Part shown: in pieces, positions 1-6,806 of the stretch | Layout of the letters: every line of letters starts with the position of its first letter | Position numbering within the stretch: position 1 is the stretch's first letter | Assembly (NCBI GenBank): GCA_028687155.1 | Contig: JAQUAR010000055.1 | Location: 1 to 7,756, forward strand | Direction of reading: 5' to 3' | Source: Methylacidiphilaceae bacterium | Lineage (GTDB): Bacteria > Verrucomicrobiota > Verrucomicrobiia > Methylacidiphilales > Methylacidiphilaceae | Length of the DNA: 7,756 nt | Made by a program: the position numbers and the translations under genes | Notes under the pieces: generated by a model | Databases searched by the model: none | Told to the model about the DNA's origin: nothing | Seen by the model: the letters and a program-made list of their open reading frames with translations, nothing else

Positions 1-1044
1 CAAGCGAGACCGAAGAAAGTCCGCCCTGAGGGAGTCCCGCTCCTCGGTGGAAAGTCTTTTTTCCTGAAAAAGCTGCAGGTGGGCCGGTTGCGTTTTGATC
101 CAGCACTCCTCGTCCACGATGGATCGGCAGCGATCCGGGAAAAGCTCCATGTCGATTCCCAGGCGAAGCAGCGAAAGGAGATTGAAAGCCTCCTTGGAAG
201 AGATCGTATACGCATTGCCCAGTACCCCGTAGGCGCGGCTGACCTGATCCACCACGAGCCTCGGCTGCTCTTCCATGAGCTTCTGGCGGGCGTTCTCCTC
301 GTGCTGGGCGACCTGCCCGATCACCTTGTGCATCCGGTCGAGAATCTCCTCTTCACTCTCCCCCAGTGTCATCTGGTTGGAAATCTGGAAAAGATTGCCC
401 AGGGCTTCGGTTCCTTCGCCGTAGAGCCCACGGACCGCGAGGCCGATCCGGTTAACCGCCTTGACGATCTGACCGATCTGCTCGCTCAAGACCAGCCCGG
501 GAAGATGCATCATCGCGGACGCACGCAATCCCGTGCCCACGTTGGTCGGGCAGGCGGTCAGGTAACCGAGCTTGGGCGAGAAGGCGAACTCCAACCGTTC
601 GTCGAGTTCCGTGTCGGCTTTGTCGGCAATCCGCCAGGCGGCTTTCAACTGCAGGCCGCCCTTGAACGCTTGAATCCGAAAGTGATCCTCCTCATTGATC
701 ATCAGGCTGATCGTCCGGGGACGGTTGACGACGACTCCGCTTCCCGCATTGCGGCCCGCATGCTCCCGGCTGACCAGGTGCTCTTCCACGAGGACCTGCT
801 TTTCCACCGGGGTGAAGTGATCCATCGAGTCTGAGAGGATGACCTCCTTCATGCCGCTCAGCCCGACTGCGGCGGGCAGCGCCAAGGCCAAGACCTTCTC
901 CCGCTCGGTCCTTCTCGCCCAGCCGGGGAAGGGAAAGCGGCTGAGATTCCGGGCCAGCCGGATGCGGCTGGAGAGCACGATGCGGCTGTTCTGTTCCCCC
1001 GCGAGCCATTCGCAGGGGGCTTGTAAAAGCGCCTGGATCTTCAA
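1..1044 (-). CDS. mcsB: Protein arginine kinase McsB (ATP:guanido phosphotransferase), 3' end cut by the window
   Basis: The frame encodes 348 residues and reaches base 1 without a stop, so only a few C-terminal residues should be missing (family length is about 350-360). Seen in the sequence: the N-terminal phosphagen-kinase stretch SRIVLSSRIRLARN (about 20-33), RNAGSG (98-103), the conserved NEEDH loop (117-121), and the hallmark CPTNVGTGLRAS (165-176) containing the family cysteine. In characterised Firmicutes McsB phosphorylates arginines on proteins using ATP, which marks them for ClpCP degradation and inactivates the CtsR repressor; here that role is inferred from homology. The start is TTG at 1044-1042: an in-frame TGA lies three codons upstream, the next ATG (residue 66) would remove the N-terminal motif, and AAGGTGA sits six bases before the TTG. 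The gene follows hisD by 48 bases on the same strand. No mcsA or ctsR lies in this window. Confidence 0.93.
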   Translation of the reverse strand, partial: MKIQALLQAPCEWLAGEQNSRIVLSSRIRLARNLSRFPFPGWARRTEREKVLALALPAAVGLSGMKEVILSDSMDHFTPVEKQVLVEEHLVSREHAGRNAGSGVVVNRPRTISLMINEEDHFRIQAFKGGLQLKAAWRIADKADTELDERLEFAFSPKLGYLTACPTNVGTGLRASAMMHLPGLVLSEQIGQIVKAVNRIGLAVRGLYGEGTEALGNLFQISNQMTLGESEEEILDRMHKVIGQVAQHEENARQKLMEEQPRLVVDQVSRAYGVLGNAYTISSKEAFNLLSLLRLGIDMELFPDRCRSIVDEECWIKTQPAHLQLFQEKRLSTEERDSLRADFLRSRL

Positions 1045-1050
1045 TTCATC

Positions 1051-1057
1051 TCACCTT
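1051..1057 (-). promoter_or_regulatory. Ribosome binding site supporting the TTG start of mcsB
   Basis: On the minus strand the bases read AAGGTGA, a good Shine-Dalgarno match, with a six-base spacer (GATGAA) before TTG. The ATG inside the spacer opens only a two-codon frame (ATG AAT TGA) that overlaps the TTG, so it is not the mcsB start. This site is the main evidence for choosing TTG. Confidence 0.7.
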
Positions 1058-1092
1058 AGTCGAAGGCGTACCTTCCCGCAAGGCGGCCCTCT

Positions 1093-2382
1093 TCATTTCC
1101 TCAACTTCGGCACTTCCACCCGGACGGCGGCCGACCTTCCATGGGCTGCCAACCCTTCGATCTCCGCGAACCGGGCGATCTCCGGCTCCACCCGGGCGAG
1201 GGCCGACCGCGAGTATTCCACAAGGCTCGTCCGCTGAAAGAACTGCTCCATTCGCAGACCGTCGAAGGCACGGGCCGAGCCGCCGGTCGGGAGGGTGTGG
1301 CTCGGGCCGGCCAAAAAGTCTCCGGCTGCCACGGGGGAGTAGACTCCCAGATAGATGGCCCCGCAATGGCGCACCTGTCCTGCGGCCCGGCGGGGATGGC
1401 GGACCGCAAGCGAGAGATGCTCCGGCGCGAACTCTCCCGCGAGATCCAAGGCTTCCTCCAGGTTCCGGGTCAGGACGAAGAGCGCATGATCCCGCAGTAC
1501 CGCCTCGACGATGCTTCGGCGCGGCAGCGCCTCCATCTGCTCCTCGATCTGCGCAACTACCTCTTCCAGGACCTTCTGGCTCGAGGTGAGCAGAAGAATC
1601 CGGCTCGAGGGCCCATGCTCGGCCTGCGCCAAGAGGTCGGCGGCAACGAACTCGGCCCGCGCGCTCTGGTCGGCAACCACAGCGACCTCGCTGGGGCCGG
1701 GAAGCAGGTCGACCGCGACCATTCCGAAAAGTTGTCGCTTCGCTTCGACCACGTAGGCGTTGCCCGGACCGAAGATCTTGTCGACCGGCCGAATGCTCTT
1801 GGTGCCGTAGGCGAGGGCGGCGACGGCCTGTGCTCCTCCCAGGGAGTAGACCTCCGTTGCTCCGGCGGTGCGCAGAGCATAGTAAAGAGCCGGATGGATC
1901 GGCGGAGGACTGACCGCCACGATCTCCCGGACCCCGGCCTCACGCGCGAAGGGGACGGTCATGAGGGCACTGGAGACCAAGGGAGCGCTTCCGCCGGGGA
2001 CGTAGACCCCGACACGCTCCAAGGGCAGAAACCGTTCCCCGACCCAGGCGCCTTCCCGGTTTCGCATCCGCCAGTCCCGAGGACGCGACGCCCGTGCGAA
2101 CCGCCGAACATTGCCCAGCGACCAGGCGATGGCCTTCCGAACGGCCGGGGCGGGGGGCTCGGCCGCGTCGTTCCGGCCAAAGTCCGCAGGGGAAAGAGTG
2201 ACCCGGTCGAACTCTTGGGTCAACTCGGCCAGTGCCATGTCCCCTTTGGCTTCGACCCGTGCGAGGATCGAGCGAACCCGCTCAGAGAGCTCGGGGCTGG
2301 GAACGGCGCGGCGGCGAAGCTGGGTGCGGATCAGGCTTGGGTCTTCCCGGTCGCAGCGAAGAATCCGGTAACGGCTTGTCAT
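1093..2382 (-). CDS. hisD: Histidinol dehydrogenase
   Basis: A complete 429-residue protein, normal for the family. HisD is a zinc enzyme that oxidises L-histidinol through histidinal to L-histidine with two NAD+, the last steps of histidine synthesis, in the cytoplasm. Seen: GVYVPGG (125-131), LGGAQAVAALAYGT (181-194), KIFGPGN (202-208), DLLPGPSE (225-232), AQAEHG (252-257), FAPEHL (318-323), and AGDFLAGPSHTLPTGG (353-368). By alignment with the E. coli enzyme, zinc ligands would be Q253, H256, D355 and H414, and the catalytic Glu-His pair E321-H322; all are present. The ATG is the only plausible start because TAA lies in frame five codons upstream. The GGG upstream is only two bases from the ATG, and TAAAAT (2397-2392) lies very close, so a very short leader is possible. 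No other his genes are in the window. It is probably co-transcribed with mcsB. Confidence 0.97.
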   Translation of the reverse strand: MTSRYRILRCDREDPSLIRTQLRRRAVPSPELSERVRSILARVEAKGDMALAELTQEFDRVTLSPADFGRNDAAEPPAPAVRKAIAWSLGNVRRFARASRPRDWRMRNREGAWVGERFLPLERVGVYVPGGSAPLVSSALMTVPFAREAGVREIVAVSPPPIHPALYYALRTAGATEVYSLGGAQAVAALAYGTKSIRPVDKIFGPGNAYVVEAKRQLFGMVAVDLLPGPSEVAVVADQSARAEFVAADLLAQAEHGPSSRILLLTSSQKVLEEVVAQIEEQMEALPRRSIVEAVLRDHALFVLTRNLEEALDLAGEFAPEHLSLAVRHPRRAAGQVRHCGAIYLGVYSPVAAGDFLAGPSHTLPTGGSARAFDGLRMEQFFQRTSLVEYSRSALARVEPEIARFAEIEGLAAHGRSAAVRVEVPKLRK

Positions 2383-2660
2383 AGCCCTTTCATTTTAGCA
2401 GATCGCGCGCCAACCTCCCGCGAAATTTCTCTGCCGTGGCCCGCGTCCCCCTGCGGGGCGTCGCTCCTGTCCGGAGCAGCCCAAGCACCGGGGATGGCCG
2501 GCCGTTCTCCGGCAAAAGTTCTCAACCCAGGAAAGAGGGAAACGCTGGCTTTGCGCCGGCGGTCGTGATGTAATGACACGCATAAAACAATTGTGGAGCT
2601 TTTGTTGGGATGGCGCGCCGGTCCGCGCGACTGCCCCCTGGTTCCATGGGGAGAACATTC
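2383..2660. promoter_or_regulatory. Divergent intergenic region between hisD and the Met/His-rich gene
   Basis: These 278 bases separate two genes read outward, so promoters for both should lie here. For hisD, TAAAAT at 2397-2392 on the minus strand resembles a -10 box, but I see no good -35 at normal spacing. For the plus gene, the most AT-rich patch is about 2566-2608 and includes the perfect palindrome ACAATTGT at 2587-2594, a possible operator or simply chance. I could not define convincing -35/-10 pairs in either direction. No RNA gene or riboswitch fold is apparent. Confidence 0.4.
2648..2653 (+). promoter_or_regulatory. Ribosome binding site of the Met/His-rich gene
   Basis: GGGGAG lies seven bases before ATG at 2661. 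It decides the start: an upstream in-frame ATG at 2610 would put 17 arginine-rich residues in front of an otherwise standard signal peptide. Confidence 0.65.
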
Positions 2661-3083
2661 ATGAAACGTCATACGCTGGCTACGAAATCCTTGCTCTTGC
2701 TCTGCTCTCTCGGCTTGCTGGGAGGCTTTGCTCTTTTCCCCCTGCACGCCCAACATCATGGCGGAGCCAAGAAGGGCGACACAGAGCAGGCCGCCGATGA
2801 CCAAGACGAGCACGAAGGCCATAAGATGAAGGGGATGGAGCACGGTATGAGTTGCGGCGGAAAGGGTGGCGGCGGCATGGGGGGCATGAGCCACGGCATG
2901 GGTGGTATGGGCGGCATGGGTGGCGGAGGCGGAGAGAACTGGGATCAGATCATCCAAGAAGTGGAAGAGACCAAGAACCCCAAGGCCATGGCGCGCAAGC
3001 TGCGGATGAAGGCGGACCTGATGAAGGCCGACGCGACCGTCTTGGAAAAGTACGCCAAGGAGTTGGAAACCGGGAATCCCTGA
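2661..3083 (+). CDS. Secreted Met/His/Gly-rich small protein, putative metal binder
   Basis: I do not recognise a named family. The 140-residue product begins MKRHTLATK, followed by a hydrophobic core (about 11-27) and LHA-Q at 28-31, a plausible signal peptidase I site. C15 is not in a proper lipobox. The mature part has three sections: a His/acidic stretch (31-60, with HH at 32-33 and HEGH at 51-54); a Gly/Met/His section (59-91) with repeated GM and GMGG units, a single cysteine (C65) and H78; and a charged, helix-prone C-terminus (93-137). Residues 51-86 contain eight methionines and four histidines, a composition typical of periplasmic copper, silver or nickel binders. Metal binding outside the cytoplasm is therefore inferred; the metal and partner are unknown. 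It is transcribed alone, divergently from hisD. The C-terminal helix could mediate oligomerisation. The alternative is a structural low-complexity envelope protein. Confidence 0.75.
   Translation: MKRHTLATKSLLLLCSLGLLGGFALFPLHAQHHGGAKKGDTEQAADDQDEHEGHKMKGMEHGMSCGGKGGGGMGGMSHGMGGMGGMGGGGGENWDQIIQEVEETKNPKAMARKLRMKADLMKADATVLEKYAKELETGNP
2852..2934 (+). repeat. Imperfect GGCATGG-type repeats encoding Gly-Met runs
   Basis: The segment is almost entirely GGC, GGT and GGG codons interrupted by ATG, with units such as GGCATGGG and GGTATGGG recurring about every 9-12 bases. They encode the Gly/Met section of the secreted protein, and repeat-number variation between strains is plausible. Confidence 0.6.
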
Positions 3084-3416
3084 ACGGATTTCCTCCTCTG
3101 ACTCTTCAGCGGCACCGCAGCCCCGGCAGGAGCAGCAAGCCCATCATCGAACCCGTGAACAGGCCCACTGACCTCATCGAGTTGCTAGCGGAGTGGAAAA
3201 AGGAAGAACCGCTCGGGCCGGAAGATCAATTCCCGGAAATCGAGGATATGGCCGCCAAGCCGGAGGAGATATTTTGAGCCGGATCTCTGCTCGACCCGTT
3301 CGCCAGAGTGGGGAGCGTACGGGAAACAATCCTGGTGCTGGCTTGCCTGTTCCTGTCGATGCCGAATAGGGAGGCATCCGCGCAGAGTTAACCCGCAAGC
3401 TCTTGTCCCGCCGGTC
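3084..3416. other. Stretch without an intact gene between convergent genes
   Basis: These 333 bases lie between the stops of the plus-strand Met/His-rich gene and the minus-strand methyltransferase gene. The only protein-like content is the antitoxin-like C-terminal fragment at about 3140-3277. After its TGA the same frame stays open to about 3391 but encodes nothing I recognise. I see no hairpin followed by a T-run for either converging gene, no tRNA, and no direct or inverted repeats that would mark an insertion sequence end. Confidence 0.5.
3140..3277 (+). pseudogene. Remnant of a VapB/MazE-type antitoxin (C-terminal part)
   Basis: The frame reads PIIEPVNRPTDLIELLAEW, then KKEEPLGPEDQFPEIED and a terminal AKPEEIF before TGA. 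An IIEPV strand followed by a leucine-rich helix and an acidic tail with PEIED is the arrangement I know from the C-termini of AbrB-fold VapB/MazE antitoxins, where the tail wraps the toxin. The N-terminal DNA-binding half is absent: the upstream frame runs through bases antisense-like in composition and into the preceding gene's sequence. The first usable start (GTG at 3155) has no ribosome binding site. I therefore call a truncated relic. A VapC or MazF toxin should follow but none is readable. A short expressed peptide is the alternative. The family call rests on pattern recognition alone. Confidence 0.42.
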
Positions 3417-4970
3417 TCACAAAGTTTGGATCCGCGTCGGCACGTCTACCTTCGACCGTTGATTCGAGTTGCTGAGCCGGTAGACGCGCAAACCCAAGTC
3501 TCCTTTGTATGTTTCCTGACGGGCCCGAATGGCTCGGGCCGCCCGGCGTATCCTTTCGGAGGTCACATCGGCAATCGTGGTCAACGTCATCCCCTCGTCA
3601 TGCAGGGGGCGGGAGAGCGGGTAAGGCAGCTGAACGCAGATAAACCTTCGGTTGCCGCCGTCCTGCGCGTTCGCCTCTAAAACCGCCTGGGCCGTCGTTC
3701 CGGAACCGGCAAAAAAATCGAGAACGATCTCCTCCCGATCGGGGTTCGTCGCCAAGTGGATCATCCGCCGAAGAAGCCGGACCGGCTTCGGGTTTTCAAA
3801 AATGCCGCCAAGGCCCAACGCCTTCATCTCATTGTTGGCCTCATGGCTATGCCCGACCTCCTGATAGGGCCAGAGCGTGACCGGGGTGACACCCTGTTTT
3901 ACCTCGCTCAGGAAGGACTTTCTCTGCGGGGTTTGTCCGCCTTTCTCCCCAAACCAGATCTCATTCCCTTCCTCCAGTTGCCGCATGGTCGCGTCATTGA
4001 ACCGGCGGAACGTCCCTTTGAGCGGAGCCCAGACGATCCCGTTCCGGAACGTAAACGACTTTGTGTTGGTGCCGCTTTTTGCATGGAGGGGCGTGGCTTT
4101 CCATGGCCCTTTGGGATGGTTGTCCGGGTTGGCATAGCTTTTAAGCTGCTCCTGATTGCGCTCTTGCCGGTTCAGCCTTAGCCGCTCCTTGTTTTTCGCA
4201 TAGGCCAGAATGTGGTCGTGGTTTGCAGAGAACCAGGTTGCATCGTTGGAGCGCGTGTACTTCTTCTCCCAGACAATGTGGGCAATAAAATGCTCTTCCC
4301 CGAAAAGCTCGTCGCAAATCTGGCGCAGATTGGCTAACTCGCGATCACCGATGGAGATAAAGATCACGCCCTCTTCGCAGAGTAGCTCTCTGGCGAGCTT
4401 CAGCCTCGGGTAGATCATATTCAGCCAATTGGTATGAAATCGGCCGCCTGCTTCGGTGCTGCTGCGGATCTTCTCCCCGCCTTGTCCCTTTCGGGTCCAA
4501 TCCTGATAATTCCTGATGCTCTCCTGAAAACGGTCCGGGTAGACAAACTCCTTGCCGGTGTTGTACGGCGGGTCGATATAGATGAGCTTGACCTTCCCTC
4601 CATAGCTCTTCTGTAGCAGCTTGAGGACTTCGAGGTTGTCGCCCTCAATCATCCGGTGGCGACTGGTGGCCCAATCGACGCTTTTTTCCGGGCAAGGGCG
4701 CAGCGTGCCGGTGGTGGGCGAGAGCGCCAGTTGCCGTGCGCGCCGCTTGCCGTGCCAGTTCAGGCCATACTTCTCATCGGCGTCGGTCACCGTTCTGTCG
4801 CCCAGCAAGGCTTTGAGGAGATCCACATTGAGGGCTGCCCCGTTCTTGCCTTCGGTAATCAGCTCGGGAAACAGGGCCTTGATCTGTTGGATCTTGCCGG
4901 CCACGAAGTCTGCGGACCGGGCCTCCGGACTGGTGGCATCCCGTTTTTGAATCTTTTGGGGCCCCGTCAT
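3417..4970 (-). CDS. Type III Mod-like adenine-specific DNA methyltransferase, probably C-terminally truncated
   Basis: A 517-residue beta-class N6-adenine methyltransferase with the motif order expected for Type III Mod subunits. The N-terminal domain runs to about 105, HRMIEGDNLEVLKLL (105-119) leads to catalytic motif IV DPPYNTG (133-139), a target-recognition region lies in the middle (about 230-370), then motif X ENPKPVRLL (392-400) and the S-adenosylmethionine motif I DFFAGSGTT (418-426). All catalytic residues look intact. Normal Mod proteins continue roughly 100 residues past the LRVYRLSNSN-like segment (494-503). Here that segment runs into QRSKVDVPTRIQTL and a stop, suggesting a deletion or rearrangement near base 3462. 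No Res helicase-nuclease lies in the window, so it is an orphan. Its G+C looks lower than that of guaA (33 of 60 for bases 4201-4260 against 41 of 60 for 5461-5520). No phase-variation repeats are visible. Confidence 0.88.
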   Translation of the reverse strand: MTGPQKIQKRDATSPEARSADFVAGKIQQIKALFPELITEGKNGAALNVDLLKALLGDRTVTDADEKYGLNWHGKRRARQLALSPTTGTLRPCPEKSVDWATSRHRMIEGDNLEVLKLLQKSYGGKVKLIYIDPPYNTGKEFVYPDRFQESIRNYQDWTRKGQGGEKIRSSTEAGGRFHTNWLNMIYPRLKLARELLCEEGVIFISIGDRELANLRQICDELFGEEHFIAHIVWEKKYTRSNDATWFSANHDHILAYAKNKERLRLNRQERNQEQLKSYANPDNHPKGPWKATPLHAKSGTNTKSFTFRNGIVWAPLKGTFRRFNDATMRQLEEGNEIWFGEKGGQTPQRKSFLSEVKQGVTPVTLWPYQEVGHSHEANNEMKALGLGGIFENPKPVRLLRRMIHLATNPDREEIVLDFFAGSGTTAQAVLEANAQDGGNRRFICVQLPYPLSRPLHDEGMTLTTIADVTSERIRRAARAIRARQETYKGDLGLRVYRLSNSNQRSKVDVPTRIQTL

Positions 4971-5188
4971 GTTCGTCTTCTTCCAGTTGGCTTGGCGCGG
5001 CCGTCCGCATGCGCAGAGGAACGATCGTCGGCAGGTGCGCCTCGCTTGGCGGTGAGGAGCGGCCTTGGCCCGTCACCATGGCTGCTTGCCGGGCGATCAG
5101 GCAATCCATCCAGGCCCATTCGTTGCGCCTCAGGTACGAAGTGGTGAGACAGGCAAGTCAGGTGTCGGGTCCCGGACGGTCGACCTCC
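4971..5188. other. Intergenic stretch between guaA and the methyltransferase gene
   Basis: These 218 bases contain short open frames on both strands, none with recognisable protein sequence. One minus-strand frame of about 50 codons ends in an ATGA overlap with the methyltransferase start, but its composition is unconvincing. There is no clear terminator after guaA. GAAGAAG is a weak ribosome binding site candidate just upstream of the methyltransferase ATG. Confidence 0.4.
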
Positions 5189-6802
5189 TCACTCCCACTC
5201 GATGGTTGCGGGGGGCTTGGAGGAGATGTCGTAGACGACCCGGTTGATTCCGCGAACCTCCTGGATGATCCGGTTGGAGATCCGGGAAAGAACCTCACCG
5301 GGCAGCCGAGCCCAGTCGGCGGTCATCCCATCGACGCTCTGCACGGCCCGGACCGCGGCGGTCAGCTCGTAGGTTCGGGCATCGCCCATGACTCCCACGC
5401 TGCGGGCCGGAAGGAGAACGGCGAAAGCTTGCCAGACCTCCTCGTAGAGCCCCGCCCGGCGGATCTCCTCGACGACGATCGCGTCGGCCGCGCGAAGCAG
5501 GGCGAGATGGTGGGGATGGATGGGAGCCAGGCAGCGGACGGCCAAGCCCGGACCGGGGAAGGGGTGTCGGAAGAGGATCTCCCGGGGAAGCTCCAGAAGC
5601 TCGCCCAGCGCCCGGACTTCGTCCTTGAAAAGAAGGCGGAGGGGCTCGATCAGGGTCATCTTCATCCGCTTGGGCAGCCCCCCCACATTGTGATGGCTCT
5701 TGATCACCGCAGGCCGGCCGTGGCCGGCCGCGGCGCTTTCGATGCAGTCGGGATAGAGGGTCCCCTGCGCCAGGAAGCGGACCGGTCCCAGCTTCCGGGC
5801 GGCCTCCTCGAAGACCTGGATGAACTCCCGTCCGATGATCTTCCGCTTCCGTTCCGGATCGGCCACACCCCGCAGCTTCGCCAGGAAGCGCGCCGACGCA
5901 TCCACGACGTGGAGGGCAAAGCCCATCTGCTCGCCGAAGAGGTGGCGCACGTTCTCCAGTTCTCCCTGGCGGAGGAGGCCGTTGTCGACGAAGAGGCAGT
6001 GGAGCTGGTCGCCGATGGCCCGATGGAGCAGGGCTGCGGCGACGCTCGAATCGACTCCTCCGCTCAACCCCAGGATGACCTGCTCGCCTCCGACCTTTGC
6101 CCGGATTTCGGCGCAGCTCCGATCGAGAAAAGAGGAGAGCTTCCAGCTTGCCGGAGCGTGGCAGATCCGGAAGAGAAAGTTGGCGAAGATCTCCTTCCCC
6201 AGGTCGGTATGGGTCACCTCCGGATGGAACTGGAGGCCGTAGAGCCGGCGATCGGGGTCAGCGATCGCGGCATGGGGCTCTTCTTGGGTCCGCGCGAGAA
6301 CGACGAAGCCCTTGGGTGGCCGCGATACCCGGTCGCCATGGCTATTCCAGACCGTCGAATGGCTGGGAAGCTCGGCAGAGAGGGGAGAAGAGGCGCGCCA
6401 CTCGAGCGCGGCCCGCCCGTATTCGCCGGATTTCGCCCGCTCAACTTCGCCGCCCAGAATCCGGGTCATGACTTGGAGCCCATAGCAGATCCCAAGCACC
6501 GGAAGTCCGAGGGTGAAGATCGCCGGATCGGGCACGGGCGCCCCTTCTTGGGCGACACTCGAAGGTCCTCCGGAGAGGACGAGGCCCTTTACCCCCGGCC
6601 GGGCTAGAGCGCGAGCGGGGGTCTCGGGAGAGACGATCTCCGAGAAGACCCCCAGCTCCCGGATGCGGCGGGCGATGAGCTGGGTGTATTGCGAGCCGAA
6701 GTCGAGGATGATGATCCGGCTTTCGGCGTCGCCCTCGTCCGCCCGCAGCGCGGGCGCTTCTGCTTCGGGGGTCTTCGCCAAAGCGGTGGGAGGAGGCGAC
6801 AT
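5189..6802 (-). CDS. guaA: GMP synthase (glutamine-hydrolysing)
   Basis: A complete 537-residue cytoplasmic enzyme that converts XMP to GMP using ATP and ammonia from glutamine. The glutamine amidotransferase domain (about 29-215) has [18 protein letters not shown] (32-49), nucleophile C106 in GICYGLQ, and H193 and E195 in FHPEVTHT, giving the full Cys-His-Glu triad. The ATP pyrophosphatase domain has the P-loop SGGVDSS (247-253). The dimerisation domain ends in the family's typical C-terminus, [13 protein letters not shown]. The first 28 residues are a Pro/Ala/Glu-rich extension not usual for GuaA; a TTG at codon 8 is an alternative start, but ATG is preferred. It begins four bases after the stop of the guaB3-like gene with no strong ribosome binding site of its own, suggesting translational coupling. 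Confidence 0.98.
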   Translation of the reverse strand: MSPPPTALAKTPEAEAPALRADEGDAESRIIILDFGSQYTQLIARRIRELGVFSEIVSPETPARALARPGVKGLVLSGGPSSVAQEGAPVPDPAIFTLGLPVLGICYGLQVMTRILGGEVERAKSGEYGRAALEWRASSPLSAELPSHSTVWNSHGDRVSRPPKGFVVLARTQEEPHAAIADPDRRLYGLQFHPEVTHTDLGKEIFANFLFRICHAPASWKLSSFLDRSCAEIRAKVGGEQVILGLSGGVDSSVAAALLHRAIGDQLHCLFVDNGLLRQGELENVRHLFGEQMGFALHVVDASARFLAKLRGVADPERKRKIIGREFIQVFEEAARKLGPVRFLAQGTLYPDCIESAAAGHGRPAVIKSHHNVGGLPKRMKMTLIEPLRLLFKDEVRALGELLELPREILFRHPFPGPGLAVRCLAPIHPHHLALLRAADAIVVEEIRRAGLYEEVWQAFAVLLPARSVGVMGDARTYELTAAVRAVQSVDGMTADWARLPGEVLSRISNRIIQEVRGINRVVYDISSKPPATIEWE

Positions 6803-6806
6803 CGGC

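Noticed and set aside
79..834. 251-codon plus-strand frame opposite mcsB
   Set aside because: It is a shadow of mcsB, whose NEEDH and CPTNVGTGLRAS motifs lie in this interval on the other strand.
2463..2477. GCTCC/GGAGC inverted repeat as a terminator or operator
   Set aside because: The stem is only five base pairs, no T-run follows on either strand, and it lies upstream of both flanking genes.
1141..2568. 475-codon open frame on the plus strand opposite hisD
   Set aside because: It lies almost entirely antisense to an unambiguous hisD with all active-site residues. Long antisense frames are expected in GC-rich coding DNA, and its translation shows no domain.
2379..2957. 192-codon minus-strand frame whose TGA overlaps the hisD ATG (ATGA), with a hydrophobic stretch near its N-terminus
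   Set aside because: The overlap looks operon-like, but the N-terminal half is antisense to the Met/His-rich gene, which has a proper signal peptide and ribosome binding site. The hydrophobic run mirrors the complement of that gene's codons, and the rest lacks protein-like composition.
3278..3391. Open frame after the antitoxin fragment containing LLDPFARVGS, reminiscent of a methyltransferase motif I or, after a one-base shift, the LLD start of a PIN-domain toxin
   Set aside because: Only a few residues match, the expected glycine pattern is broken, and there is no start or continuation of either family.
4971..5123. Small minus-strand frame ending in an ATGA overlap with the methyltransferase start, as a possible coupled regulator
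   Set aside because: About 50 codons, Arg/Pro/Gly-rich, without a ribosome binding site or recognisable sequence.
5712..5730. Two GGCCGGCC palindromes inside guaA, with another near 2487
   Set aside because: They fall within conserved coding sequence or GC-rich spacer and are expected by composition; no larger repeat unit is shared.
5009..6607. 532-codon open frame on the plus strand opposite guaA
   Set aside because: It is antisense to a complete guaA, with a Gly/Arg/Asp-rich, non-protein-like composition and no recognisable motif.
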